Source: DATKWU01 sp964653685 (GTDB lineage Bacteria; Patescibacteriota; Microgenomatia; PFEM01; JAHIFH01). From it: a stretch of 32,077 nt of DNA. Both the position numbers and the translations under genes were made by a program. The notes beneath the pieces are model-generated. The model was not told the DNA's origin. It ran no database searches and saw only the letters and a list, made by a program, of their open reading frames with translations. Positions 7,510 to 16,039 of the stretch are shown here, piece after piece. The first letter of the stretch is position 1. The number at the start of each line of letters is the position of its first letter. The stretch covers positions 1 through 32,077 of the forward strand of contig CAZZHA010000005.1 of NCBI GenBank assembly GCA_964653685.1, in the 5' to 3' direction.

Positions 7510-8800
7510 TAACCAGGCGGTCATTGGTCTTGAAATTCATGTTGAGCTAAAAACAAAATCAAAGATGTTTTGTCATTGTTCGGCTGACTATTTTGGTCAT
7601 CAACCTAACACTCATGTTTGTCCAGTCTGTCTTGGTTTACCTGGAGCTTTACCAGTAGCTAATAAACAAGCGATTGAATGGACGATCATGGCGGGTTTGG
7701 CTTTTGGTTGTCAAATTTCTTTGTTTTCTAAGTTTGACCGGAAGAATTACTTTTACCCTGATTTGCCTAAAGGTTACCAAATTAGTCAGTATGATCTGCC
7801 TTTTTGTCTTGACGGCAAAATGGGGCGGATAGGAATCAAGAGAGTTCACCTTGAAGAAGATACGGCCAAACTTATCCACACTAAAGATTCGACCTTAATT
7901 GATTTTAATCGTTCTGGCGTGCCTTTAATGGAAATTGTGACTGAACCGGACATAGAAAGTGCTCAAGAAGCCAAAGAGTTTCTTAAACAAGTCCAACAAA
8001 TTCTCCGCTATTTGGATATTTCTGACTGTGATATGGAAAAAGGCTCAATGAGATTGGAAGTTAATGTCAGTGTCAGAAAAAAAGGAAACAAATTACCAGA
8101 TTATAAAGTGGAGATTAAAAACCTAAATTCTTTTCGTTTTGTTGAAAAAGCCATTAATTACGAAATCAAAAGACAACTCCAATTAATTAACAAAGGTGAA
8201 AAACCGATTCAGGAAACCCGGGGGTGGGATAAAAGCAAACAAGAAACCTATAGCCAGCGTTTGAAAGAAGAAGCCCAAGATTACCGTTACTTTCCCGAAC
8301 CAGATTTACCACCAATTCGCTGGCAAAAATCAGAGATTGAAAGAATTAAAAAACTTCTTCCTGAATTACCTGAGGCAAGAAAAAGACGATTTATGGAACA
8401 ATACGGATTGTCTGATTATCAAGCAACCATTTCGACAGCGTCGATAGCACAATCTGATTATTTCGAAGAAACAATTAATATCGGCAAAGAAATGGGTCTT
8501 GATCCTGTTGGAACAGCAAACGTCATTATTAATAAAAGAATTGATGTTGATAAAACCTCTCCGGCTAAATTGGTCCGGATTTTAGTTGAGAAGAAGGCTA
8601 TTTCCAAAATTTCTGATAAACAATTAGGAAAGATTGTTAAAGGGGTAATCAGGAAAAACAAACAAGCCGTAACTGATTTCAAGAAAGGTAAAACTCAGGC
8701 AGTTGAAGCCTTGCTTGGTCAGGTGATGCGAGAAACAAAAGGGGCAACCAACCCTAATCAAACCCGAAAAATTCTTCTTGAAAAATTAAAGCGATTGTAA
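7496..8800 (+). CDS. gatB: Asp-tRNA(Asn)/Glu-tRNA(Gln) amidotransferase subunit B
   Basis: About 434 residues. GatB binds the misacylated tRNA, phosphorylates Glu or Asp and completes the amidation. Family motifs: VIGLEIHVEL near the N-terminus, zinc-type cysteines C26, C28, C42 and C45 (CHC...CPVC), KGYQISQYDLP, and RSGVPLMEIVTEPD. The tail is YqeY-like, ending in GATNPNQTRKILLEKL. Slightly shorter than the usual 475. The frame is also open from ATG 7463, which would overlap the MFS gene by 47 nt. ATG 7496 gives the conventional N-terminus and overlaps it by 14 nt. Neither has a strong SD, so translation probably depends on coupling to the MFS gene. Confidence 0.95.
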   Translation: MKQNNNQAVIGLEIHVELKTKSKMFCHCSADYFGHQPNTHVCPVCLGLPGALPVANKQAIEWTIMAGLAFGCQISLFSKFDRKNYFYPDLPKGYQISQYDLPFCLDGKMGRIGIKRVHLEEDTAKLIHTKDSTLIDFNRSGVPLMEIVTEPDIESAQEAKEFLKQVQQILRYLDISDCDMEKGSMRLEVNVSVRKKGNKLPDYKVEIKNLNSFRFVEKAINYEIKRQLQLINKGEKPIQETRGWDKSKQETYSQRLKEEAQDYRYFPEPDLPPIRWQKSEIERIKKLLPELPEARKRRFMEQYGLSDYQATISTASIAQSDYFEETINIGKEMGLDPVGTANVIINKRIDVDKTSPAKLVRILVEKKAISKISDKQLGKIVKGVIRKNKQAVTDFKKGKTQAVEALLGQVMRETKGATNPNQTRKILLEKLKRL

Positions 8801-8806
8801 TATCGT
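8778..8806 (+). promoter_or_regulatory. Possible promoter before the GGDEF-like gene and dnaE
   Basis: TTGAAA (8778-8783), 17-bp spacer, TATCGT (8801-8806), at the gatB end. The ATG at 8815 is 8 nt after the -10, so the transcript would be leaderless. The -10 is poor and the call is tentative. Confidence 0.35.
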
Positions 8807-8814
8807 ATTGATTA

Positions 8815-9423
8815 ATGATGGAAGGACCAAAAAAAGAATTTTCTCCTGAAGAAATTGCCTCAATTGTTAAAGAAAATGCTGGTTTAAGGGAGAGATTAAC
8901 TTATGATTTGAATACTGGTCTTCTGCGAACTCAAGATGAAGGGCGACAAACAATTTTAAGGAAAATTGAAACGATTCATCGTCAAGGAAAGAGAGCTTGT
9001 CTTTTAAGGTTAGACATTAATGACCTTAAAGGTTTGAATAGAATATTTGGCCATGAAGAAGTAGATGAAATTATTTTTCCTGACTTAGGTAAAAAACTTT
9101 TAGGATTGGCTGAAGAACAAGACGGAGTGGCCATGAGATATCATCAAGCAGGCGATGAGCTAGGCATTTTAATACCTCTTGATGACGTGATTAAAGTTGA
9201 TTCTGTTACCCATCAACTTGATGATTTTTATGTCGAAACACCAGAAGGTAAAAGGAAACTTACCTTTACTATTGGCGTTGCCCACGAAGATGAACCAGAG
9301 GTAAAGAGAAAGATAGAAGAATTAGACGATAAGGGAAAGGATCTCTCTGAAGAAGGCAGGCTTTTTACGGCCCTAAGTAAAATTGCTGATCAGAGAGAAA
9401 GAGAATTAGAGAGAAAGAAATAA
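8815..9423 (+). CDS. Degenerate GGDEF-like domain protein
   Basis: A 202-residue soluble protein with the outline of a GGDEF domain. YDLNTGLLRT (about 30-39) matches the domain start (D..TGL.nR). LLRLDINDLKGLNRIFGHE (about 62-80) matches the D.D.FK.iND..GH segment. MRYHQAGDELGILIP (about 105-119) stands where RxGGDEF should be. The signature is AGDEL, with the first glycine replaced, so diguanylate cyclase activity is doubtful. It may bind a nucleotide or act as a structural adaptor. No membrane segment or sensor domain is present. The C-terminus is charged and probably helical. dnaE starts at the very next base after its stop, so the two are co-transcribed. The start may be 8815 or 8818. Confidence 0.6.
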   Translation: MMEGPKKEFSPEEIASIVKENAGLRERLTYDLNTGLLRTQDEGRQTILRKIETIHRQGKRACLLRLDINDLKGLNRIFGHEEVDEIIFPDLGKKLLGLAEEQDGVAMRYHQAGDELGILIPLDDVIKVDSVTHQLDDFYVETPEGKRKLTFTIGVAHEDEPEVKRKIEELDDKGKDLSEEGRLFTALSKIADQRERELERKK

Positions 9424-12400
9424 ATGGCTAAGTTTACTCATCTCCATGTTCACACTGAATATTCCTTGCTTGATGGTCTTTGTAAGATAGACGAACTACT
9501 TCTCAAAGCCATCGAATTAGGGATGGATTCAATTGCTCTAACTGATCACGGAGTGATGTATGGGGCAATTAAGTTTTATCTCAAAGCCAGAGATTTTGGC
9601 ATCAAACCGATTATTGGCATGGAAGCTTATGTGGCCAATCGATCTCGCTTTGATAAACAGGCCAAACTAGGTTCTGATCAGTTTCATCTCCTGCTTTTAG
9701 CCAAAAACGAAAAAGGCTATAAAAATTTAATCGAGTTAACCACCAAAGCTCATCTAGAAGGTTTTTATTATCGACCCAGAATTGATATGGAACTGCTGAA
9801 AAAACACGCTGAAGGTTTAGTTGTCAGCACCGCCTGTCTCCAAGGTAAGATTCCCCAATTACTGATGGAAGATAATGAAGAAGAAGCCAAAAAAAAAGCC
9901 AAAGATTTTTTAGAGATTTTTGATAAGAATTTTTATCTTGAACTAATGAGCAACAAGGAAAAAGTTCAGGATAAAGTTAATAAAAGTCTGGTCAAATTAT
10001 CTCGGAAATTAGGCATTCCTTTGATTGCGACCAATGACGTTCATTATGTTGAAAAGGATGATGCTGAGGCCCAAGACGCTTTATTAGCGGTTCAAACTCA
10101 GAAGATGGTTAACGACAAGAATCGGTTAACGATGATTAATTCGCCAACCTTTTATCTGCGTTCTCAAGAGGAAATGGCCCGTCTTTTTAAAGAAGTTCCA
10201 GATGCCATTGAAAATACGAGAAAGATTTCCCGGGTTTGTAACTTAGAAATTCCGATTGGTAATTGGATTCTGCCTAATTATCCTCTACCAGCTGGAGAGA
10301 GCGCCGAAAAGCATTTAAGAGATTTGGTTAAAGAGAGAATCGCTGACCGTTATCCTAAAGAAACAAAAGAGATTAAGGAAAGAGTTGAGTACGAGCTCGA
10401 AATTATTTGTAAAAAAGGTTTTGCCACCTATTTTTTGATTGTCCAAGACTTTGTTAATTGGTCAAAACAACAAGGGATTAGGGTCGGACCGGGTCGAGGT
10501 TCAGTGGCTGGTTCGATTATTTCCTATATTTTAAGAGTCACTTCAATTGATCCTTTGAGACATAATTTGCCTTTTGAGCGATTTATGAATCCGCAAAGAC
10601 CAACACCACCGGATATTGACATGGATTTTGCTGATGATCGGCGAGATGAGGTTTTGGATTACGTCATCAATAAATATGGTAAAGATCGAGTCGCCCAGAT
10701 TATTACTTTTAACGTCATGAAGGCTAAAGAATCGATTCGAGACATTGGCCGGGTTTTGGGTATGCCTTATGCCGAACCCGATAAAGTCGCCAAATTAATT
10801 CCCTTTAATATGAAAATTGAGGAAGCAATTAAAACCAGCCCGGAATTAGCCAGTCTCTACCGTCAAGAAAAATATAAGAAGTTGCTTGATTTAGCCAAAA
10901 AAGTTGAAGGTGTTTCCCGGCACGCCTCAACCCACGCCGCGGGGGTGGTGATCAGTGATAAGGAATTAACCGAATATGTGCCTCTCCAAAAAGAAACTAA
11001 AGGTGAAAATATTATTACCCAATATGATATGTATGATTTGGATTTAAATGCCGCTGTTAATGAAGGTGAAGCTTTGGGTCTTTTGAAAATGGATTTCTTG
11101 GGTTTGAGAAATCTGACGATTTTGGAAAAAACTCTAGAGTATCTCAAGCAAACTCGAGGCGAAGTGGTTGATTTATCGGAGATTGATATTGAAGATAGCG
11201 AGGCTTTGAAAATGATTGCCTCTGGTGAAACCACTGGCATTTTCCAGTTAGAAAGTAGCGGCATGCGCCGTTTGGCCAGAAAACTAAAACCCAATAAGTT
11301 TTCTGATATTGCCGCCATGGTCGCTCTTTACCGGCCCGGTCCGATGCAGTGGATTGACGAATTTATTGAGTCCAAAAAAGATCCCCAAAAAATTCGCTAT
11401 CCTCACCCTGATTTAAAGCCGATTTTAGCTGAGACTTATGGAATTGCTGTTTACCAGGAGCAGTGTATGCAGATTGCCAATGCGATGGCTGGTTACACCA
11501 TGGGTGAAGCCGATCGGTTGCGTTTAGCCATTGGTAAAAAGAAAAAGGCAGTGATGACCCGTGAGAAAAACAAATTTATTCAGGGAGCGATTAAAAATGG
11601 TTATAAAAAAGAAACGGCCGAGAATATTTTTGCTCTGATTGAGAAATTCGCTGGTTATGGTTTTAATAAAGCCCATTCTACCTCTTACGCGATGATCGCC
11701 TATCAGACCGCCTACTTAAAGACTCATTATCCGGTGGAGTTTATGGCGGCGTTGTTGACGGCTGAATCGGGTCGTTCTTCTGGTCCAGACAAGGACGAAA
11801 AAGTAGCCCAAGCCGTTGAAGAAACCCGGCGGATGGGTATTAAAGTTCTTCGGCCAGACATTAACAAATCTAAAGTTGGTTTTACGATCGAGGATGATCC
11901 TCAATCGCCAGGCGGCAAAGCGATTAGATTTGGTTTGTCGGCCATTAAGAACGTTGGCGAAGCAGCGGTCGAGGTGATTCTCCCGTCTCGGGAAGTTGGT
12001 GGTCCATTCAATTCCTTAGTTGATTTTTGTCAGCGAGTTGATACCCAAAAGGTCAATCGGAAAGTTTTAGAGAGTTTGATTAAAGCCGGAGCGATGGACA
12101 GTTTTGGTAAAAGAGCGGCGATGCTTTCTGGCTTAGATAAGGTAAGGGTTCAAGGAGCCAAAATCCAAAAAGAAAAGATTAATGGCCAGACAAATCTTTT
12201 TGATGGTCAGGAAATTGAGGGAAAAGTAAGTTTAAATCCAACCGATCAGCTGCCGGAGATGGAAGAATTTACCCGCCAAGAGCTTTTATCTTTGGAAAGA
12301 GAATTACTCGGATTTTATCTAACCGAGCATCCTTTGGCGCCCATTCTCGCTCAATTACGTCAGCAAAGAACTCATCAGCTTCAGCAGATTAATCAGGGTA

Positions 12401-12900
12401 TTGGTGCCGGCCAGCGAGTCAAAATTGGCGGGATTATTACTGATTTAAGAGTCGTTTTAACTAAGGCGACTTCAAGAGAGATGGCTTTTGTTAAAATCGA
12501 GGACGAGAGCGGCAAATTAGAAGTGGTGGTTTTTCCTAAAATCTATGATCAAACTAAAGGGATTTGGACTAAGGATAGAATTGTCTCAATTCGGGGCAGA
12601 ACTGATTTACGCGAAGGCAACCAAAGCCTGATTGTCGAGTCTGCTTCTCTGTTAGAAGAAGAAAGCAAGGAAAAGGACGAAAAAAAACCCTTTGATTTTG
12701 AAATTGAAATCCCTAACAGAATTTCATCTAGGAAATTGGTTGAATTAAATAAAGTTTTTAAGCAGAATCAAGGCAAAAGTAAAATCGCCCTTTATTTTAT
12801 TGATAATCTAGGACGAAGTCGACGAATGATTTTGCCTTATGGCGTTGATTACACCAAGAAAGTCAAAGAAAAGGTTAAAGAAATTATTAGCCACGATTAA
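9424..12900 (+). CDS. dnaE: DNA polymerase III alpha subunit (DnaE)
   Basis: A complete 1158-residue replicative polymerase. Domains in order: N-terminal PHP domain (THLHVHTEYSLLDG at the start, LTDHGVMYG near residue 40), palm and fingers with PPDIDMDFADDRRDEVLDYV around 394-413 holding catalytic aspartates, and the thumb/fingers segment GIAVYQEQCMQIANAMAGY. HhH region and OB-fold follow (RVKIGGIITDLR, about 998 onward). Length agrees with DnaE1 (about 1150-1180). A C-terminal segment after the OB-fold (about 1095-1158) is less typical. The start abuts the stop of the upstream gene with no good SD, suggesting coupling. A hairpin terminator lies about 50 nt after the stop. Confidence 0.97.
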   Translation: MAKFTHLHVHTEYSLLDGLCKIDELLLKAIELGMDSIALTDHGVMYGAIKFYLKARDFGIKPIIGMEAYVANRSRFDKQAKLGSDQFHLLLLAKNEKGYKNLIELTTKAHLEGFYYRPRIDMELLKKHAEGLVVSTACLQGKIPQLLMEDNEEEAKKKAKDFLEIFDKNFYLELMSNKEKVQDKVNKSLVKLSRKLGIPLIATNDVHYVEKDDAEAQDALLAVQTQKMVNDKNRLTMINSPTFYLRSQEEMARLFKEVPDAIENTRKISRVCNLEIPIGNWILPNYPLPAGESAEKHLRDLVKERIADRYPKETKEIKERVEYELEIICKKGFATYFLIVQDFVNWSKQQGIRVGPGRGSVAGSIISYILRVTSIDPLRHNLPFERFMNPQRPTPPDIDMDFADDRRDEVLDYVINKYGKDRVAQIITFNVMKAKESIRDIGRVLGMPYAEPDKVAKLIPFNMKIEEAIKTSPELASLYRQEKYKKLLDLAKKVEGVSRHASTHAAGVVISDKELTEYVPLQKETKGENIITQYDMYDLDLNAAVNEGEALGLLKMDFLGLRNLTILEKTLEYLKQTRGEVVDLSEIDIEDSEALKMIASGETTGIFQLESSGMRRLARKLKPNKFSDIAAMVALYRPGPMQWIDEFIESKKDPQKIRYPHPDLKPILAETYGIAVYQEQCMQIANAMAGYTMGEADRLRLAIGKKKKAVMTREKNKFIQGAIKNGYKKETAENIFALIEKFAGYGFNKAHSTSYAMIAYQTAYLKTHYPVEFMAALLTAESGRSSGPDKDEKVAQAVEETRRMGIKVLRPDINKSKVGFTIEDDPQSPGGKAIRFGLSAIKNVGEAAVEVILPSREVGGPFNSLVDFCQRVDTQKVNRKVLESLIKAGAMDSFGKRAAMLSGLDKVRVQGAKIQKEKINGQTNLFDGQEIEGKVSLNPTDQLPEMEEFTRQELLSLERELLGFYLTEHPLAPILAQLRQQRTHQLQQINQGIGAGQRVKIGGIITDLRVVLTKATSREMAFVKIEDESGKLEVVVFPKIYDQTKGIWTKDRIVSIRGRTDLREGNQSLIVESASLLEEESKEKDEKKPFDFEIEIPNRISSRKLVELNKVFKQNQGKSKIALYFIDNLGRSRRMILPYGVDYTKKVKEKVKEIISHD

Positions 12901-12912
12901 GAGTTTTAGGAC

Positions 12913-12941
12913 TTGACAAGATTTTTCACAGTTGTTAAGCT
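12913..12941 (+). promoter_or_regulatory. Promoter of pyrG leader (shared promoter type)
   Basis: TTGACA (12913-12918), 17-bp spacer holding TTTTTCACAG, then TG-T-TAAGCT (-10 at 12936-12941). The same pattern, with a -10 of the form TANNCT, occurs at 15900-15928 and 21025-21053. The predicted start is about 12947-12949 in a CCC run, directly at the 5' edge of a terminator hairpin. Confidence 0.6.
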
Positions 12942-12947
12942 GAAAAC

Positions 12948-12969
12948 CCAGAGGCACCTCTGGTTTTTT
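12948..12969 (+). terminator. Hairpin terminator after dnaE / possible pyrG attenuator
   Basis: CCAGAG-GCAC-CTCTGG followed by T6. It can end the dnaE transcript. The predicted pyrG transcript would begin with this same hairpin, so it could also attenuate pyrG. Confidence 0.75.
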
Positions 12970-12973
12970 ATTG

Positions 12974-13028
12974 TCGCTGTCGGACAGTAAAGTGTTTTGA
13001 TTACAGCGAATTTATTCTCTTTTAAGAG
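12974..13028 (+). promoter_or_regulatory. Structured pyrG 5' leader with alternative hairpins
   Basis: TCGCTGT (12974-12980) can pair with ACAGCGA (13003-13009). CTGT-CGG-ACAG (12977-12987) overlaps it and would be exclusive. A third small hairpin, CTCT-TTTA-AGAG, lies at 13017-13028. No SD precedes the pyrG ATG at 13058. A regulatory function is inferred from the competing pairings only. Confidence 0.35.
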
Positions 13029-13057
13029 GGCAGAAAATTATTTTTTCAAATTAAAAG

Positions 13058-14728
13058 ATGAAATTTATTTTTGTTTCAGGTGGTGTTATTTCTGGTTTAG
13101 GTAAAGGGATTACTACTTCTTCAATCGCTCTTCTGCTCAAATCCCGGGGTTTTAAAGTGGCCCCAATCAAATGCGATGCCTATGTTAATATTGATGCGGG
13201 CACAATCCGTCCCCAAGAACATGGTGAGGTTTTTGTTTGTGATGATGGGATTGAATGCGACCAAGATCTGGGTAATTATGAACGCTTTCTCGGTGAAACT
13301 CTTTCCCGAGCCAATTATGTCACCACTGGTCAAGTTTATCAGGAAGTAATTCGAAAAGAACGAGCTTTTGAGTATGAAGGTGAAGATGTGGAAGTTGTTC
13401 CCCATATTCCTGAAGAAATGATTAAGCGCTTCAAAGAAGCGGGCAAGAAAATGAAGGCTGATTTTGTTTTGATTGAAATTGGTGGCACAGTCGGTGAATA
13501 CCAGAATATTTTGTTTATTGAAGCTAATAGAATTATGAAAGTTAGGGACGGAGAAGAGGTTATCCATGTTCATGTTGGCTATCTTCCCACCCCACCGAGT
13601 ATTGGTGAGATGAAATCCAAACCAGTCCAAAATTCAGTTCGAACTTTAAACGAAACTGGTATCCAGCCCGATCTTTTAGTTGGTCGAGCTAGTAAAGATT
13701 TAGATAAATGGCGGAAAGAACGACTGGCTTTATTCTGTAACATTCCGGTTGAGAATATTATTTCTAATCCCGACGTGGAGTCAATTTATGAAGTACCTTT
13801 AATTTTGGATAGACAAAAAGTCGCTGAGAAAATCCTTAAAAAATTCAAGATGAAACCCAGAAAGACAAAAGATTTAAAAAAATGGCGGCAACTGGTCAAA
13901 AAAATAAAAAAGATAAATAGGAATGGTGAAAAAAAAGTCAGAATTGGGATGGTTAGTAAATATCAACAAGTCGGCTCTTTTGAATTAGATGATGCTTATG
14001 TCAGCGTGGTTGAAGCCATCAAACACGCTGCTTGGGCTAATGAAGTTAAACCAGAAATAATTTGGATTAACAGTGAAAAAATCGAAAAACTAGGTAAAAG
14101 TTATCTAGAAAATAAAATGAGTTTAGTCGATGGGGTGATTGTTCCCCAAGGGTGGGGTAGTCGGGGAGTCGAAGGTAAGATTAAGGCGATTCAATACGCT
14201 CGAGAAAAGAAAATCCCCTATCTTGGTCTTTGTTTTGGGATGCAGATGGCGGTGATTGAATTTGGTCGAAATGTTATCAATTTAAAAAAAGCCAACACCA
14301 TGGAGGCTAATCCCAAAACGCCCCATCCGGTGATTCACATTATGCCGGACCAAAAAGAATATTTAGCCAAAAGGCAATACGGTGGTACCATCAGACTAGG
14401 AGGTTGGAAGTGTCGAGTTTTAGCTGACACCAAATTAGCCAAAGTTTATGGCAAGCCAGGGATTATCTCGGAAAGACATCGTCACCGCTATGAGTTTAAT
14501 AACCAATATCGAGACAAATACGAAAAAGCGGGGATGAGGATTTCCGGTGTTTCACCAGATGGCAAATTAGTTGAAGCGATTGAAATCCCCGACCATCCTT
14601 TTTTTATTGGTACCCAATTTCATCCCGAATATCAATCAAGCCTGCTCAAACCTCACCCTCTTTTTGTTGAGCTTGTTAAAACTTCTTTAAAGGAGCAGGT
14701 AAAAAATAATGATATCAGAGAAACCTAA
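13058..14728 (+). CDS. pyrG: CTP synthase
   Basis: A 556-residue enzyme that converts UTP to CTP using ATP and glutamine. The synthetase domain begins MKFIFVSGGVISGLGKGITT (P-loop-like), with IKCDAYVNIDAGT and QEHGEVFVCDDG. A linker near 270-295 is rich in lysine. The class I glutaminase domain carries the nucleophile Cys392 in LGLCFGMQMA and the His/Glu pair in GTQFHPEYQS. RHRHRYEFN is also present. Length is slightly above the usual 535-545. The ATG follows an AT-rich stretch without SD, in a leader that may be attenuated. The 3' end overlaps the downstream phosphoribosyltransferase by 20 nt. Confidence 0.97.
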   Translation: MKFIFVSGGVISGLGKGITTSSIALLLKSRGFKVAPIKCDAYVNIDAGTIRPQEHGEVFVCDDGIECDQDLGNYERFLGETLSRANYVTTGQVYQEVIRKERAFEYEGEDVEVVPHIPEEMIKRFKEAGKKMKADFVLIEIGGTVGEYQNILFIEANRIMKVRDGEEVIHVHVGYLPTPPSIGEMKSKPVQNSVRTLNETGIQPDLLVGRASKDLDKWRKERLALFCNIPVENIISNPDVESIYEVPLILDRQKVAEKILKKFKMKPRKTKDLKKWRQLVKKIKKINRNGEKKVRIGMVSKYQQVGSFELDDAYVSVVEAIKHAAWANEVKPEIIWINSEKIEKLGKSYLENKMSLVDGVIVPQGWGSRGVEGKIKAIQYAREKKIPYLGLCFGMQMAVIEFGRNVINLKKANTMEANPKTPHPVIHIMPDQKEYLAKRQYGGTIRLGGWKCRVLADTKLAKVYGKPGIISERHRHRYEFNNQYRDKYEKAGMRISGVSPDGKLVEAIEIPDHPFFIGTQFHPEYQSSLLKPHPLFVELVKTSLKEQVKNNDIRET

Positions 14729-15332
14729 TTGGCAGACGCCAGAAGCAGAAGCAATCATCAATGGCCTAAAAGAGATTTTTCTTCAAGAAGCCAGAGTGAT
14801 TGATGGGGATTTTATTGTTGCTCCTTCTCTAGACCAGAGAATAGACCCCAGATTTTTAGAAGCGGCTGCCCAGGTAGTTGATTTAAGATTTAAGGAAATG
14901 GGCGTCAACAGAATTTTAGGTATTCCTAATTTAGGCCTTCCTTTTGCCACGGCGATCGCTCTAAAAATACCGGAGGTAAGATTAATCCCTGCTTGCAAAG
15001 AAACGGAAAAACCACGGGCTTGGCTAAGTAATCTCTCGGCAGAAAGAAGGACTTTGGCTCTGAATATCGTTTCTTCGATTAGATTTTCTTCAGTTGAGCC
15101 GGGTGACAGAATTTTAGTGGTTGATAATGTTTGTGCTTATGGTCAAACGGCCAGTGAGGTAATTCAGACTTTAAATCAACAAACTAAAGCCGAAGTAGTC
15201 GGCTTGGCTGTTTTAATGAGTAAAGATTTCCAAGGAGGATTAAGAAGAATTGAAGAAAAATTTAAGATTCCTACCTTAGGCGTCATTGGAATCCAAGGAA
15301 TTGGTCCCAATCAGAAAATAATTCTAGGATAA
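14709..15332 (+). CDS. Type I phosphoribosyltransferase-like protein
   Basis: A 207-residue protein resembling adenine/xanthine phosphoribosyltransferases or the PRTase-fold purine regulators. The PRPP-binding loop is ILVVDNVCAYGQTA (about 135-148), where the classic form is VVDDVLaTGgT. The second acidic residue is Asn and the Gly-Thr-Gly turn is altered, so catalysis or specificity may be changed. ILGIPNLGLPFATAIA (about 69-84) is the usual G.pn.G..lA..iA helix. GGAGCAGG (about 14691-14698) serves as SD inside the end of pyrG, which it overlaps by 20 nt. Position after CTP synthase and before more PRTase genes suggests nucleobase salvage or sensing. Confidence 0.7.
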   Translation: MISEKPNWQTPEAEAIINGLKEIFLQEARVIDGDFIVAPSLDQRIDPRFLEAAAQVVDLRFKEMGVNRILGIPNLGLPFATAIALKIPEVRLIPACKETEKPRAWLSNLSAERRTLALNIVSSIRFSSVEPGDRILVVDNVCAYGQTASEVIQTLNQQTKAEVVGLAVLMSKDFQGGLRRIEEKFKIPTLGVIGIQGIGPNQKIILG

Positions 15333-15357
15333 AAAACAATCTTTAGATTAACTTTTA

Positions 15358-15366
15358 TGTTAGAAT
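15358..15366 (+). promoter_or_regulatory. Extended -10 promoter of the Apt-like gene
   Basis: TG-T-TAGAAT at 15358-15366. The start codon at 15373 lies exactly where the transcript should begin, so the mRNA is predicted to be leaderless. No good -35 is seen. Confidence 0.55.
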
Positions 15367-15372
15367 ATTTTA

Positions 15373-15903
15373 ATGACCTACTACACCCTCAAGATTTGTG
15401 GTTTAACCAGAAATCTACCGATTGTCTCCCTTGGACCAAAATTAAAGATTGCTTCCTTTAATCTCTTAGGTGATGGTGAGTTAGTTGAGGCAGTGGCTAA
15501 GGATTTGGCCAAAGAAATTAAAAAATTTGAATTTGATTACTTAGTCGGACCCGAAGTTAAAGTCGTGCCTTTACTTCAAGTTCTTTCCCAAAAACTTAAA
15601 AAACCCCGCTATATTATTCTTAGAAAAAATATCATGGGTTATATGACCAAACCAATTACCAATAAATATAAACCCAACCTGGTTCTCAATGGACCGGATG
15701 CCGATCTTTTAAAAGATAAAAAAGTGATTATTGTTGATGATGTTGTTTCCACTGGCAGAACCATTAGAGTGGTTGGAGATTTAATGACAATGGCTAGAGC
15801 CGAAGTGGTTGCGGCCGTTGCCGTTCTTAAACAAGGCGAAAAAGAAGAAGAAATAGAACCGCCTTTTTTCTATCTTGGTAATTTACCCCTTTTTGGTACT
15901 TGA
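15373..15903 (+). CDS. Adenine phosphoribosyltransferase-like protein
   Basis: A 176-residue type I phosphoribosyltransferase with an intact PRPP loop, VIIVDDVVSTGRT (about 118-130), preceded by DYLVGPEVKVVPLL (about 55-68). LRKNIMGYMTKPI (about 83-95) resembles the vrK...y hood segment of Apt/Xpt enzymes. The reaction would be purine base + PRPP to nucleotide + PPi; which base is uncertain. A leaderless start is predicted from the extended -10 six nt upstream. Its TGA stop lies inside the -35 (TTGACA) of the next promoter. Confidence 0.75.
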   Translation: MTYYTLKICGLTRNLPIVSLGPKLKIASFNLLGDGELVEAVAKDLAKEIKKFEFDYLVGPEVKVVPLLQVLSQKLKKPRYIILRKNIMGYMTKPITNKYKPNLVLNGPDADLLKDKKVIIVDDVVSTGRTIRVVGDLMTMARAEVVAAVAVLKQGEKEEEIEPPFFYLGNLPLFGT

Positions 15904-15928
15904 CACGTTTTTCACAGGTTGATAACCT
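15900..15928 (+). promoter_or_regulatory. Promoter of pseudoknot RNA copy 1
   Basis: TTGACA (15900-15905), 17-bp spacer with TTTTTCACAG, TG-A-TAACCT (-10 at 15923-15928). The -35 includes the TGA stop of the upstream gene. The predicted start is about 15935, the first base of the conserved RNA motif. Confidence 0.65.
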
Positions 15929-15934
15929 GAGTCC

Positions 15935-16001
15935 ACCAGAACAATATTCACCTTAGCCGGGTGAAGAAAGGATAGATGAATAAATCGGCTTTAGTTTTTT
16001 T
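15935..16001 (+). ncRNA. Compact pseudoknot RNA motif, copy 1 (small RNA or riboswitch-like leader)
   Basis: Begins CCAGAACAATATT, then hairpin TTCACC-TTAGCCG-GGTGAA (15947-15965). A purine-rich linker ends in GATGAATAAAT, followed by CGGC (15986-15989), which can pair with GCCG of the hairpin loop (15956-15959). T7 follows at 15995-16001. Copy 2 at 21060 shares the 5' block, the loop, the ATAAATCGGC block and T7, while its stem is CTTG/CAAG instead of CACC/GGTG. Three base pairs have changed on both sides, supporting an RNA fold. I do not recognise it as a known riboswitch class. It lies after a phosphoribosyltransferase gene and before the ECF transporter. Confidence 0.6.
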
Positions 16002-16039
16002 AGTTAGAAAAATTATCAAGTTAATTTTGTTGTATCAGG

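Noticed and set aside
10863..11318. A 151-codon minus-strand ORF inside dnaE
   Set aside because: Mirror frame of a conserved gene; Ser/Leu-rich composition without SD or motif.
13121..13630. A 169-codon minus-strand ORF inside pyrG
   Set aside because: Antisense shadow of CTP synthase with no SD, promoter or recognisable domain.
15935..16001. preQ1-I, SAM-II, fluoride or SRP RNA identity for the pseudoknot RNA
   Set aside because: Only the H-type layout or short A-rich strings agree; the conserved bases of those classes as I know them are not present.
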